Assembly: GCF_023516435.1 (NCBI RefSeq)
Contig: NZ_CP097332.1
Location: 558,001-622,000, forward strand
Length of the DNA stretch: 64,000 nt
Reading direction: 5' to 3'
From: Jatrophihabitans telluris
Lineage (GTDB): Bacteria > Actinomycetota > Actinomycetes > Mycobacteriales > Jatrophihabitantaceae
Made by a program: the position numbers and the translations under genes. Positions 39,271 through 46,434 of the stretch are shown here, one piece after another; within the stretch, counting starts at the first letter, position 1, and every line of letters begins with the position of its first letter. The notes under the pieces were generated by a model. The model did not search any database, was not told the DNA's origin, and saw only the letters and a list, made by a program, of their open reading frames with translations.

Positions 39271-39915
39271 CCATCCGGCCAACGCACCGAATACGGCTAC
39301 TACGGAACGAGCGGCAACAGCAATCCCGGAACTCAGCCCGGCGCAGTCGACCCCACAGCAGGGGATGGGTCCTGCGACGGGTGCACTCGCACGAATCCGT
39401 CGGCGCCAACCAGCGCGCCGATCACTGGCGCGACGGTGTCGCCGTCGAGTGCGGTCGCGAAGCACCCGCATCACGCTCACCCGACAAGCAGCCAGGAGGG
39501 GCCCCTGCTCCCAGCAGCGCCCGGGACGCCGGGCTACGACCAGCCGAACCAGCTCAGCCTCCATGATCGGCTGCACCGTCTCTCGCTCGCTACGGGAGCG
39601 ATCAGTGCGGCTGCGTCCGCTCTCTCGCTAGGCTGCCTGGCGGGTGGGGTAACGGCCATCTGCGTCCTAGGTACGGTGCCGGTCGCAGTCGCCACTGGTG
39701 AAATAAGCTCCGTGGCGGACCTCATCGACCAGTTCTCAAGTCTTCACAGAAACAACACCGCAATTGTCCTAGATGTCTACACGATCGGCAGTCCTCAGTT
39801 CGGCGTCCTCGCCCGAAATGCTGGGCCGCTTGAAAAGGCTGGGGTCGACGTGCTACACGCGAACGTTGACCTTAACGTAGCAGTGGTCAGCTTTTTTAAC
39901 GGGTTGTTCGGATAA
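39270..39915 (+). pseudogene. possible polymorphic-toxin (RHS-like) C-terminal fragment
   Basis: Open frame with no start of its own; it appears fused to the integrase remnant at about 39270. It begins SGQRTEYGYYGTSGN, followed by a Thr/Pro-rich stretch, a segment LHDRLHRLSLATGAISAAASALSLGCLAGGVTA with two hydrophobic helices, and VLDVYTIGSPQFGVLARNAGPLEKAGVDVLHAN. The small-residue hydrophobic region after a DPSG-like junction is reminiscent of RHS C-terminal tips in actinobacteria, but I cannot identify a toxin fold. The two small overlapping membrane-protein genes that follow are where an immunity gene would sit. Treat as low-confidence. Confidence 0.4.
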
Positions 39916-39946
39916 ACCTTAAGAATTCGCTCAACGGGAGAAACGA

Positions 39947-40240
39947 ATGCCAGAGAAACGTCGAACCGAAGGCGGATCCTCCGTGAGCCCGGAGTTGCGT
40001 CGCCTCAATGTTCGGCTCAATAAGGTGACGGGCGTGTTGACAGGGTCCGGCGTCGGCATGGCGATCATAGCGATGACGACGAAGGGCGAAATCACACATT
40101 GGCGTGGGCTCCCGATCCTGAACGTGTGCTTTCTTCTGTGTCTCGCGACGAACGCCGTGGCCTTGGTTTGGTTCTTGATTGCCTGGTACGAGGCCAATGC
40201 ACAGGAGAAGTCCGATCGAAACCAGCTGCCGAACCGATGA
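39947..40240 (+). CDS. small membrane protein, possible immunity protein
   Basis: 97 residues: a charged N-terminus (MPEKRRTEGGSSVSPELRRLNVRLNKV), then two hydrophobic segments (about 27-45 and 55-83: LNVCFLLCLATNAVALVWFLIAW) and a polar tail. ATG 39947 with GGGAG eight bases upstream. ATGA overlap with the next gene indicates a two-gene operon. No family recognised. Its place behind a possible toxin tip suggests, but does not show, an immunity role. Confidence 0.65.
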   Translation: MPEKRRTEGGSSVSPELRRLNVRLNKVTGVLTGSGVGMAIIAMTTKGEITHWRGLPILNVCFLLCLATNAVALVWFLIAWYEANAQEKSDRNQLPNR

Positions 40241-40755
40241 CGAACCGCATTCTGCTGGCGCCCCCTCCGGCGCTGCCTCCGGATGGAAGCCTCTCACCTG
40301 CGATTGTGGTGCACCGCGATCCGGGTCGGACCCGTCGCGTGCTCGCCATACTCCTGGGCGTACTGGTACTTGACGGCCTAGCTCTGGCTACACGTCCTGA
40401 TCCTCGGCTGTGGGTTCTGCCGTTCATAACGGTGTTCTTTATGTGGATGGTCCAGGTGTGTCGGCGTCGCTGTCTGGCGATCGGCGATGATTGGATGCTC
40501 GTCCGCGAGCAGGCGACCGGCCCAGGTCGATGGTTCCGACCGTCGGTGGGCGGGACCGTTGAACTGAATACAAATGGTCGCATCATGATCGTGCGCACGA
40601 CGTCGGATCAGAAGTTCACGTTCTTTGTGCAGATGGTCGAGGACAACCCGGATTTGGCCCACGAGCTGGGCCGACAGTTTCTCGCGTCGCGGCGTCTCTT
40701 GGTTACCCCCGGTGTTCGGGCCTTGCTCTCTCGTTGGGCAATGACCAAAGGCTAG
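40237..40755 (+). CDS. membrane protein of unknown function, PH-like C-terminal half
   Basis: 172 residues. Two adjacent hydrophobic helices (about 34-51 RRVLAILLGVLVLDGLALAT and 57-75 LWVLPFITVFFMWMVQV) are followed by a beta-rich cytoplasmic domain (RRRCLAIGDDWMLVREQATGPGRWFRPSVGGTVELNTNG...), reminiscent of bacterial PH-like domains after a TM pair. Start ATG 40237 overlaps the previous stop by four bases; the longer frame to 40099 is an artefact. Intact and translationally coupled, unlike most of this element, which hints at recent or continuing selection. Confidence 0.65.
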   Translation: MTNRILLAPPPALPPDGSLSPAIVVHRDPGRTRRVLAILLGVLVLDGLALATRPDPRLWVLPFITVFFMWMVQVCRRRCLAIGDDWMLVREQATGPGRWFRPSVGGTVELNTNGRIMIVRTTSDQKFTFFVQMVEDNPDLAHELGRQFLASRRLLVTPGVRALLSRWAMTKG

Positions 40756-40854
40756 CTGGACAAGTTCGCGGCGGGTCCGGGTGACTGCTGGAACCTCGCC
40801 GCTGAACGGCTCCGCTCGTTTGCCCAGGCGCTCCGGTCCCGGGGATGTCGAGGC

Positions 40855-41176
40855 CTAGTCGAGCAAGTTCAAAACGATGCCGCGCTCGTCCAGCCGCGGA
40901 CGCGCGTATTCGATGACCTGCTAAACCGATTTCAATTGGCGTCGTGGCGTAGTTCAGTTGAATGCGCACCGGCTTGCCCGCCGCTTCGGGGAAGGCACCG
41001 AGAAAGCTCTCGTCCAGCGCGAATAGCAGGTAGTTGTTGATCTTCTGGAGTAGCTGCGTCAGCTGCGCATCCGTGTCCGAGCAGGGCTGCGAAGCGACCA
41101 CGATCAGCGCGTATTTGCCGGTCTGCTTGTCATGGGTAACGAGGTCGACGACACCGGGGTCCTCGATGCCTGCCAT
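40855..41176 (-). pseudogene. DUF6572-like protein, frameshifted
   Basis: The frame from 41176 reads MAGIEDPGVVDLVTHDKQTGKYALIVVASQ...LLQKINNYLLFAL, the pattern of DUF6572-type small proteins (D-P-x-V-x-D-L-V ... L-Q-x-K-x-N-x-Y). After TTPIEIGLA the correct continuation VIEYARPRLDERGIVLNLLD and its stop (40855-40857) lie in another frame. One extra G near 40917-40921 explains it. In the original frame translation instead runs on to 40703 with unrelated sequence. Family function is unknown. Confidence 0.65.
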
Positions 41177-41182
41177 GTGCTC

Positions 41183-41500
41183 GGTCGCTCGCTGCTTGGC
41201 GGACTTGGTGGCGGAGCATGGCGCCTTCGATGAGGGCGAGTTCGTCGGCCTGACCGTCGCAGCCGAGGGGGTCGAGGGCTTCTAGGCTGGTGCGGAAGCT
41301 GGGTGTTTCGGAACGGCGGTCGTCGGGTTCGTGCGGGAGCGAGTCCGCGCTTGCGTTCAGCGTAAAGCCGAGGTTGCGCAGAACGTCGAGGGCCGGCCGG
41401 CTGGTGTCGGCTTCATAGCGGCGGATCACGGTGATGTGAGCACCGCAGGCGGCGGCGACGCCCTCTTGGGTAAGGCCGCGGTGCTTGCGCAGCTCGACGA
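41183..41500 (-). pseudogene. XRE-type HTH regulator, probably damaged
   Basis: The minus strand carries ELRKHRGLTQEGVAAACGAHITVIRRYEADTSRPALDVLRNLGFTLNA, a recognisable helix-turn-helix of the Cro/CI type, continuing to ALDPLGCDGQADELALIEGAMLRHQ. No good start is in that frame: a GTG-led VTDTNVGI opening just upstream is in a different frame, so a small insertion or deletion near 41500 likely broke the gene. The 3' end runs into the DUF6572 gene in another frame. Confidence 0.5.
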
Positions 41501-41690
41501 CGCAATGCCGACGTTGGTGTCTGTCACAAGGCCGCCTCCGGGCCCGTGAAGCGGTGTGATGGCGGCGCTGTTGTCGCTGCCGCCGCTAGATGCCTCCCGC
41601 CGGGTCCGAATGAGCATAAGGGTTAGATCGCGAACATGAGAGAGAGCGATCCAGCGATTGGGAGGCGGCGGGAGAGCTCGCCTGGGGATG

Positions 41691-42000
41691 CTAACTATGC
41701 CGTTCCCACAGGGGGCCAGACGTGAACGCCTGGCTCTGCTGGCCGACCAGCCTGCGCGTTTCGCAGCCGCTCTGGGTGGCGGCCCGTTGAATCTCGGCGA
41801 TCGCTGCCTCCAGTTCGTCCTTGGATTCAGCTGTGACGGCGATGAAGCCTGCGAACAGCATGTCCGTGTGACCGCCAACGAGTTCCCGTTCCCGCTGAAG
41901 CAAATCGTCATACTCCTGAGCGTCAGATAGGTCCTGCAGCTGGCCGATCTTGGCCTTCTGCTGCGCATCCGAAACGTAGGCGACCTCGCCGACTTTGCGG
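41691..42000 (-). pseudogene. fragment of an SCO6880-like conjugation ATPase (VirB4-type)
   Basis: In one minus-strand frame: ADIRKVGEVAYVSDAQQKAKIGQ...DLLQRERELVGGHTDMLFAGFIAVTAESKDELEAAIAEIQRAATQSGCETRRLVGQQSQAF. This matches, by pattern, the region before the ATPase core of SCO6880-family transfer proteins of actinobacterial conjugative elements (R-E-x-E-L-x-x-G-H-x-D...G-F-x-x-V-T). Both ends are lost: a stop occurs just upstream of 42000 and the frame ends at 41691. It shows that the element was once conjugative. Confidence 0.6.
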
Positions 42001-42402
42001 ATATCAGCTCTTCAAGCGGAGCAACGATGCTCTCGGAGACTCTTATGCCATCCATCGAGGAGATCGCGATGGATGAGCAGTTCCTGCCAGCAGCGATCGA
42101 CGCTGGCGAGTTCGACGAAATCTGGCGACGGGCGCGGGGCTGAGAGCTGGCTGCAATCGACCGAGTTTCGCAACGGTCTCGCCGTACGATCGTGCGCTGG
42201 TTTGCCTGCGTGGTGGCCGTCATGAATTCCGCCCTGTCAGTGGTCGGCATTCAATCCCGTTCTGCCTCAGCGGAAACACACGTAGGGGCTCGACCACCTA
42301 CAGTTGATCTTGAGTGTCGGGCCGCAGGCTTCCTCGAGCACGCTCCGCCTGGGTTTCGTCAAGATGTTCGACCCGACCTGCCGTCGCGAATTGTGGCCCC
42401 AG
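42001..42402. other. degenerate stretch, no intact gene
   Basis: No supported gene. A plus-strand 37-codon frame from ATG 42030 (ends IDAGEFDEIWRRARG) has protein-like composition and may be the tail of a lost gene. Nothing else is recognisable. Confidence 0.35.
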
Positions 42403-43086
42403 TCAGCGTCGCCGGGATTCTGTTCGGACAGTGATCAAGTAAGTGTTGGCGTCGAAGGATGCAGCGATAATGCCGGGCCCTCGACGCTCGATCCGGACTT
42501 CAACGGACGCGGTGCCGAGCTCGCTGGCCATCAGGTCGTCGATGAGTTCCTCGACGAGGGAGTCTCGCGGTTCCTCGGGGCGCTGACCGGGTCCGATGCT
42601 GGCTGAGGGACATCCGCCGGCGGTGCATTCTTCGTCGGGATCGAAAGGGTCGTGCTCGAAGAGGTAGTGGAAGCAGCTGTAGTGCATGCGCTCAAAGGCT
42701 TCGAACTGGTCGGAAGAGACCGTGACTGGACGCCCGCAATGTCGGCAGATCAGGGCGGGCGTGGTGAGTCGTTCGAGGAAGGAGTCGAGCATCTCGTCGA
42801 TGTGGTCGCTGTCGGTGGCGTGCTCCTCGGCCAGTCGGTCGTGGTCCCAGCGGAGCAGGACGTGGCGACCGTGTGCGGTTTGAACCCGGACCGACGAGGC
42901 GAACGGGTAGTCCTCTCCGGGCAGCGTGAACCACAGATCGTGCATGGAGGTTCGCGCGATCACGGCATGCTGCCAGCGCGCTCGGGCTTGTGCGAGGGTG
43001 ATCGCGTTCGCCTGCGCGGCTGGGACGCCGGGTAGGTCTCGGAGGAAATCGAGGCTGGACTGCCAGGTCGGGTCGGGCATGAGCAC
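42403..43086 (-). CDS. unknown protein with CxxC motif
   Basis: 227 residues, intact. The N-terminal half is alpha/beta (WQSSLDFLRDLPGVPAAQANAITLAQARARWQHAV...LWFTLPGEDYPFASSVRVQ). The middle has ICRHCGRPVTVSSDQFEAFERMHYSCFHYLFEHDPFDPDEECTAGGC, whose six Cys (one CxxC pair) and His could hold a zinc ion. The C-terminus SVEVRIERRGPGIIAASFDANTYLITVRTE is beta-rich. I recognise no family. Start ATG 43086, or 43080. The only clearly whole leftward gene in the element. Confidence 0.6.
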   Translation of the reverse strand: MLMPDPTWQSSLDFLRDLPGVPAAQANAITLAQARARWQHAVIARTSMHDLWFTLPGEDYPFASSVRVQTAHGRHVLLRWDHDRLAEEHATDSDHIDEMLDSFLERLTTPALICRHCGRPVTVSSDQFEAFERMHYSCFHYLFEHDPFDPDEECTAGGCPSASIGPGQRPEEPRDSLVEELIDDLMASELGTASVEVRIERRGPGIIAASFDANTYLITVRTESRRR

Positions 43087-43381
43087 GATTGTGCCTGGAT
43101 GCGCTCCGCGTCAGGCCTGTTTCCTCCTCCGAGCGCGCCCGGTCGACTTGCTCGTCCGGAGCCGATAGGACTGTATGCCGGTTTCGAGGATGTGGGCGCA
43201 GACGACCGGCCACTAGTCGTTGTGCCGCTTGACTGGCCAGGTGGCACGGGCGCCTGCTGCCACGGTTGTTGCAATTTTGGTTACAGTTTGCCGCGCGCTG
43301 AGCTCGGCCAAGGCCGGCCGATGGAGAGAGAATTCCCTGTAATCAAGTGGATATGTGTCGCGGTGGACACCGGCGCGCAGA
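43087..43381. other. gap left of the right attachment repeat
   Basis: No gene supported. GTTGCAATTTTGGTTACAGTTTG (43268-43290) resembles the GTTGCAGTTTTTGTTGCAGTT stretch at the tail of the left integrase fragment (39041-39061), so this may be eroded integrase-end or att-arm sequence. Confidence 0.3.
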
Positions 43382-43442
43382 ACTTGTAATCGGGCGGTTC
43401 GCGGTTCTAGTCCGCGCGTCGGCTCTCTACGGGGCCCGTATT
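43382..43442 (+). repeat. right attachment repeat (3' tRNA-Thr half)
   Basis: Matches 38928-38988 in 58 of 61 positions. Differences: CTAG for CAAG in the T loop and TA for CG after the tRNA end. The 5' half of the tRNA is absent, so this is a displaced 3' end. Confidence 0.85.
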
Positions 43443-43496
43443 TGGGACCTCCGAGTCGAAGCGTTCGCACGGCCGAGTTCCGATGTCACACACATG

Positions 43497-43633
43497 TCAC
43501 AAGCCACGTTCGAAATGCCGCTTGACCTCGTTCAGCACGTCCTCCTGTGAGTGGACGTACACACGCATCGTGAACGACGCGTCGGCATGGCCGAGCCAGG
43601 ACCGGGCTCGGCAGTTGGCAACCCGTTGACCCG
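43497..43633 (-). pseudogene. second integrase, C-terminal fragment
   Basis: Minus strand reads ARSWLGHADASFTMRVYVHSQEDVLNEVKRHFERGL and stops at 43497-43499. The LGHADASFTMRVYVH segment is the box III His and nucleophile Tyr region of tyrosine recombinases. It differs in sequence from the left fragment, so it is a different integrase. The stop is 54 bp from the right att repeat, the same geometry as the left copy. Upstream it is cut off at the gntR gene. Confidence 0.75.
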
Positions 43634-44314
43634 CTAATCCTTGGACGCCTCACGAACGATCAGGTTCATCGTCTTGCTCAGGTGATGCGTCATGACCTTT
43701 CCGGCGTCGTCACTGTCGTGCTTGCGCAAGGCAGTGAGGAGCATCGCGTGTTCCTTGTTTCCCTCCTTCATCCGCTGCGGATTAGTGCGGACTGAGTGAG
43801 CGACGTAGAGGATGGCGGAATTCTGAACGGTCTTGATGACGGTGGCCAGCCTCTTTGAGGCTGCGGCCTGTTCGATCAGGAAGTGGAACTGCCAGTTGCG
43901 TTCGACCCAGGTCGCTGGGTCGTCCGTTGCGTCCATCTCCTTGATGCACTGTGCCGCTTGGTCGAGCTGATCATCGGTGATCCGCACGGCCGCGCGGCGG
44001 ACCGCGATCTCCTCCAGCGCTGTGCGAATCTCGTAGATCTCCCTCAGCTCGGTGAGGTCGATCTCGTGGACCACCGCGCCACGGTGCGGATCGAACTGAA
44101 TCAGCCCCTCGGCCGCGAGTTGGATGAGAGCTTCCCGGACGGGCGTGGTGCTCACCTCGAGCGTCGAGGCAATGTCCGCCTGCACGAGCCTCGATCCAGC
44201 AGCGAGCTGGCCCCGCAGGATTGCTCTACGCAACGTGTCCTGCACCATCTGGTTTGCGGTCAGTCGAGGCGGGGTTTCCCGAGTAGACAGTCCGAGCCAG
44301 TCGTTAACGTCCAT
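43634..44314 (-). CDS. GntR family regulator, FCD subfamily
   Basis: 226 residues: winged HTH (VQDTLRRAILRGQLAAGSRLVQADIASTLEVSTTPVREALIQLAAEGLIQFDPHRGAVV) and an all-helical FCD effector domain (LREIYEIRTALEEIAVRRAA...FHFLIEQAAASKRLATVI...EHAMLLTALRKHDSDDAGKVMTHHLSKT) with metal/ligand His positions. ATG 44314 is preferred over an upstream codon at 44356. Divergent from the FAH-led catabolic operon, with a large palindrome in the gap: the expected local repressor. FCD regulators usually sense a carboxylic acid. Confidence 0.9.
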   Translation of the reverse strand: MDVNDWLGLSTRETPPRLTANQMVQDTLRRAILRGQLAAGSRLVQADIASTLEVSTTPVREALIQLAAEGLIQFDPHRGAVVHEIDLTELREIYEIRTALEEIAVRRAAVRITDDQLDQAAQCIKEMDATDDPATWVERNWQFHFLIEQAAASKRLATVIKTVQNSAILYVAHSVRTNPQRMKEGNKEHAMLLTALRKHDSDDAGKVMTHHLSKTMNLIVREASKD

Positions 44315-44473
44315 GCATCCATCCCACATCCTGAGTGGCTCTACGCGTACGAGCAATCATGCGCGTCGCACCCTCCGCAGTGCCCGTGCCTCGCTGTCGG
44401 AAACCCTTCGCGAAGGCATTGACGTCGTGAGGGGTGCGGCCCATAATCAATCATCGATCAGATGATCTGCATT

Positions 44474-44493
44474 ATGCATCATGCATGATGCAT
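44474..44493. promoter_or_regulatory. 20-bp perfect palindrome, operator of the catabolic operon
   Basis: ATGCATCATGCATGATGCAT is its own reverse complement, with a further overlapping half-site ATGATGCATCAT extending to 44496. It sits 50 bp before the FAH gene and 160 bp before gntR. Most likely the binding site of the FCD regulator. Confidence 0.75.
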
Positions 44494-44542
44494 CATGCAC
44501 CTGTCGTGACAGTCAACGTCGCCCACTCGACAAGGACTCCGC

Positions 44543-45448
44543 ATGCGATTTGCCACGATCCGGAACGAACAGGGCACGCGCCTGCACGTCCGCGGCACGA
44601 CAGGGTATGTCGATGTTGGCCACGCGACGGGCAACGAGTCGTTCGCGACGCTGTCCACCTTCTTGCTCGGCGGACACGAAGCGCTATCGGCTGCAGAGGA
44701 GCTAACCCGTCACCCAGGCCGTGAGGTCGCAGAGATCGACTTCGCGCCGGCTGCCCCGTCTCCGGGTCGGGTGCTATGCCTCGGCCTCAACTACGGAGAC
44801 CATGCGCGCGAGGCGGGTTGGCTGCCCCCGGCGTGGCCTGAGCCATTCATTCGCGGGCCGCAGAGCCTCGTTGGTCCCTACGACGAGATCGTAAAGCCGC
44901 TCCTGAGCTCAGAGTTGGACTTCGAGGGGGAACTCGCTGTCGTCATCGGACAAGGGGGCCGCTACATTCCGGCGGCGAAGGCACTCGACGCGGTGCTGGG
45001 CTTCACGGTGATCAACGAGGTGACGGCTCGGGACTGGCAGCGAGCCTCCAAACAATGGACCGCCGGGAAGAACTTCGACAGCACGATGCCCCTCGGCCCC
45101 GAGATCGTGACGCCGGATGAGGTTGACATCTCCGATGTCGTCGTGACGACGAAAGTGAACGGCGAGACGATGCAGTCCGCCAGCACCTCGCAGATGCTCA
45201 CCAGTGTCGTGCGGAGTATCGAGTTCTTCTCCTCATTCACCAGGTTGATGCCCGGAGACGTCATCGCGACGGGTACTCCGGCGGGCGTTGGTTTTGCTCG
45301 AACGCCGCCCACGTATCTACAAGCCGGCGACGTTGTCGAAGTCGACATCGTCGGAATCGGCAGCCTGCGTAATCGAGTGGTCGATGAGGTGGGCGTGCCA
45401 ACGGATTGGCCATGGGTTCCCGAACTGTCAGGGGAGCGAACGTTGTAG
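44543..45448 (+). CDS. fumarylacetoacetate hydrolase (FAH) family protein
   Basis: 301 residues. The FAH core has the metal ligands in LDFEGELAVVIG and the conserved LCLGLNYGDHAREAG, VINEVTARDWQ, GKNFDSTMPLGPEIV and GDVIATGTPAGVG. Members hydrolyse or decarboxylate C-C bonds of acylpyruvates and 2-oxohept-3-ene dioates at the end of ring catabolism. First gene of the island operon after the palindromic operator; livH follows 106 bp later. Substrate unknown. Confidence 0.88.
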   Translation: MRFATIRNEQGTRLHVRGTTGYVDVGHATGNESFATLSTFLLGGHEALSAAEELTRHPGREVAEIDFAPAAPSPGRVLCLGLNYGDHAREAGWLPPAWPEPFIRGPQSLVGPYDEIVKPLLSSELDFEGELAVVIGQGGRYIPAAKALDAVLGFTVINEVTARDWQRASKQWTAGKNFDSTMPLGPEIVTPDEVDISDVVVTTKVNGETMQSASTSQMLTSVVRSIEFFSSFTRLMPGDVIATGTPAGVGFARTPPTYLQAGDVVEVDIVGIGSLRNRVVDEVGVPTDWPWVPELSGERTL

Positions 45449-45554
45449 TCCTCCCGCGACACGCAACTCTCTGAACGCCGCACGCCCGCATGCGGCACGA
45501 AGCACGACTTTCATCGACGTAGGTCGCCCGCTATCTCAACTGGGAGTTCACCGG

Positions 45555-46433
45555 ATGCATGCATTGATTCTGGGAATCGGATTCGGGATCGTCACTGCCG
45601 CGGTGCTGGCAATCTCGACAGTGGCACTGTCCCTGCAATTCAGCGTTACCAACTTCCCGAACTTCTCGCACGGCGAGTTTATGACGATCGGAGCGTACTC
45701 GTCCTATTCGGCATACCAGGCGACACACAGCGCTATCGTCGCCTGCGTCGTCGCCATGGCCGTCGGCGCGATCCTCGGGGTCGGCGTCAACATGCTCCTG
45801 CTCGCCCCTTTCGGGAGAAAGAACACGGCGTCACTCACACTATTCGTCGTCACAATCGGCCTTTCGCTGATCTTGCAGAATGCTGTGCTCTGGCGTTACG
45901 GGGGGTCTTCTCTGAGGCTGCAGATCGAGCCCGGCCTTCCACACCACATTTTGGGATTCGAGCTCACGACCGCCCAGTTGATCATCATCGGTGGCGCTGT
46001 GCTCAGCATGGCCGGGGTACACGTACTGCTCAAATACACGGTTTTCGGCCGCGCTCAGCGAGCGGTAGCCGAAAGCCCCATGCTCGCCGAGGCCAGTGGA
46101 ATCAAGTCTGGTCGAGTGATCAATCTGACCTGGCTGCTGACCGGCGCTCTGACGGGCCTCGCCGGATTCGTTCTCGCGCTCACCACCGGATCGCTCACTC
46201 CGGTGATGGGCTTCAGCTTCCTGCTCGTAGTTTTCGCGTCGGCGATCCTCGGCGGCATCGGGCATCCGTACGGCTCCATGGCCGGGGCGGTCGCCGTCGG
46301 CCTGGCGATGGAAGTCAGCGCCACGTACATACCTTCGGATTACAAGACAGTCGTGGCGTTCGTGATCCTGATCGCGGTGCTGCTCGTCAGACCGCAAGGC
46401 CTCGTTCCTTCAAAGCGATTGGCGGCTGCCTGA
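45555..46433 (+). CDS. livH: branched-chain amino acid-type ABC permease LivH
   Basis: 292 residues, eight or so membrane helices: LGIGFGIVTAAVLAISTVALSLQFSVTNFPNFSHGEFMTIGAY is the typical LivH start, and the coupling region is AVAESPMLAEASGI. First permease of a complete LivHMGFK-type importer; such systems in catabolic clusters commonly carry aromatic or other carboxylates rather than amino acids. ATG 45555 begins the conserved sequence; the longer frame lies within the FAH gene. One base separates it from livM. Confidence 0.9.
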   Translation: MHALILGIGFGIVTAAVLAISTVALSLQFSVTNFPNFSHGEFMTIGAYSSYSAYQATHSAIVACVVAMAVGAILGVGVNMLLLAPFGRKNTASLTLFVVTIGLSLILQNAVLWRYGGSSLRLQIEPGLPHHILGFELTTAQLIIIGGAVLSMAGVHVLLKYTVFGRAQRAVAESPMLAEASGIKSGRVINLTWLLTGALTGLAGFVLALTTGSLTPVMGFSFLLVVFASAILGGIGHPYGSMAGAVAVGLAMEVSATYIPSDYKTVVAFVILIAVLLVRPQGLVPSKRLAAA

Positions 46434-46434
46434 A

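Larger units (their letters stand above)
38928..43442. mobile_element. decayed integrative element in tRNA-Thr, about 4.45 kb
   Basis: Bounded by 61-bp direct repeats (38928-38988 and 43382-43442; 58/61 identical) comprising the 3' part of tRNA-Thr and 18 bp beyond. An integrase C-terminus lies 31 bp inside the left repeat. Inside are a possible toxin fragment plus two small membrane-protein genes, a frameshifted DUF6572 gene, an HTH fragment, a conjugation-ATPase fragment and one intact unknown gene. No complete integrase, excisionase or replication gene is seen, so it is very probably immobile. Most genes face left, as expected for an actinobacterial integrative conjugative element reading toward int. 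Confidence 0.85.

Noticed and set aside
42030-42143. 37-codon plus-strand ORF ending DAGEFDEIWRRARG
   Set aside because: Composition is protein-like, but there is no ribosome-binding site or recognisable family, and it overlaps a conjugation-gene remnant.
41426-42250. 274-codon minus-strand frame in the element
   Set aside because: It runs in a different frame from both the HTH and conjugation-ATPase fragments; composition is Arg/Ser-rich noise.
43213-43350. Minus-strand frame ending QTVTKIATTVAAGARA as a third integrase tail
   Set aside because: A faint likeness to the left integrase tail only; no catalytic motif, and its position relative to the att repeat is wrong.
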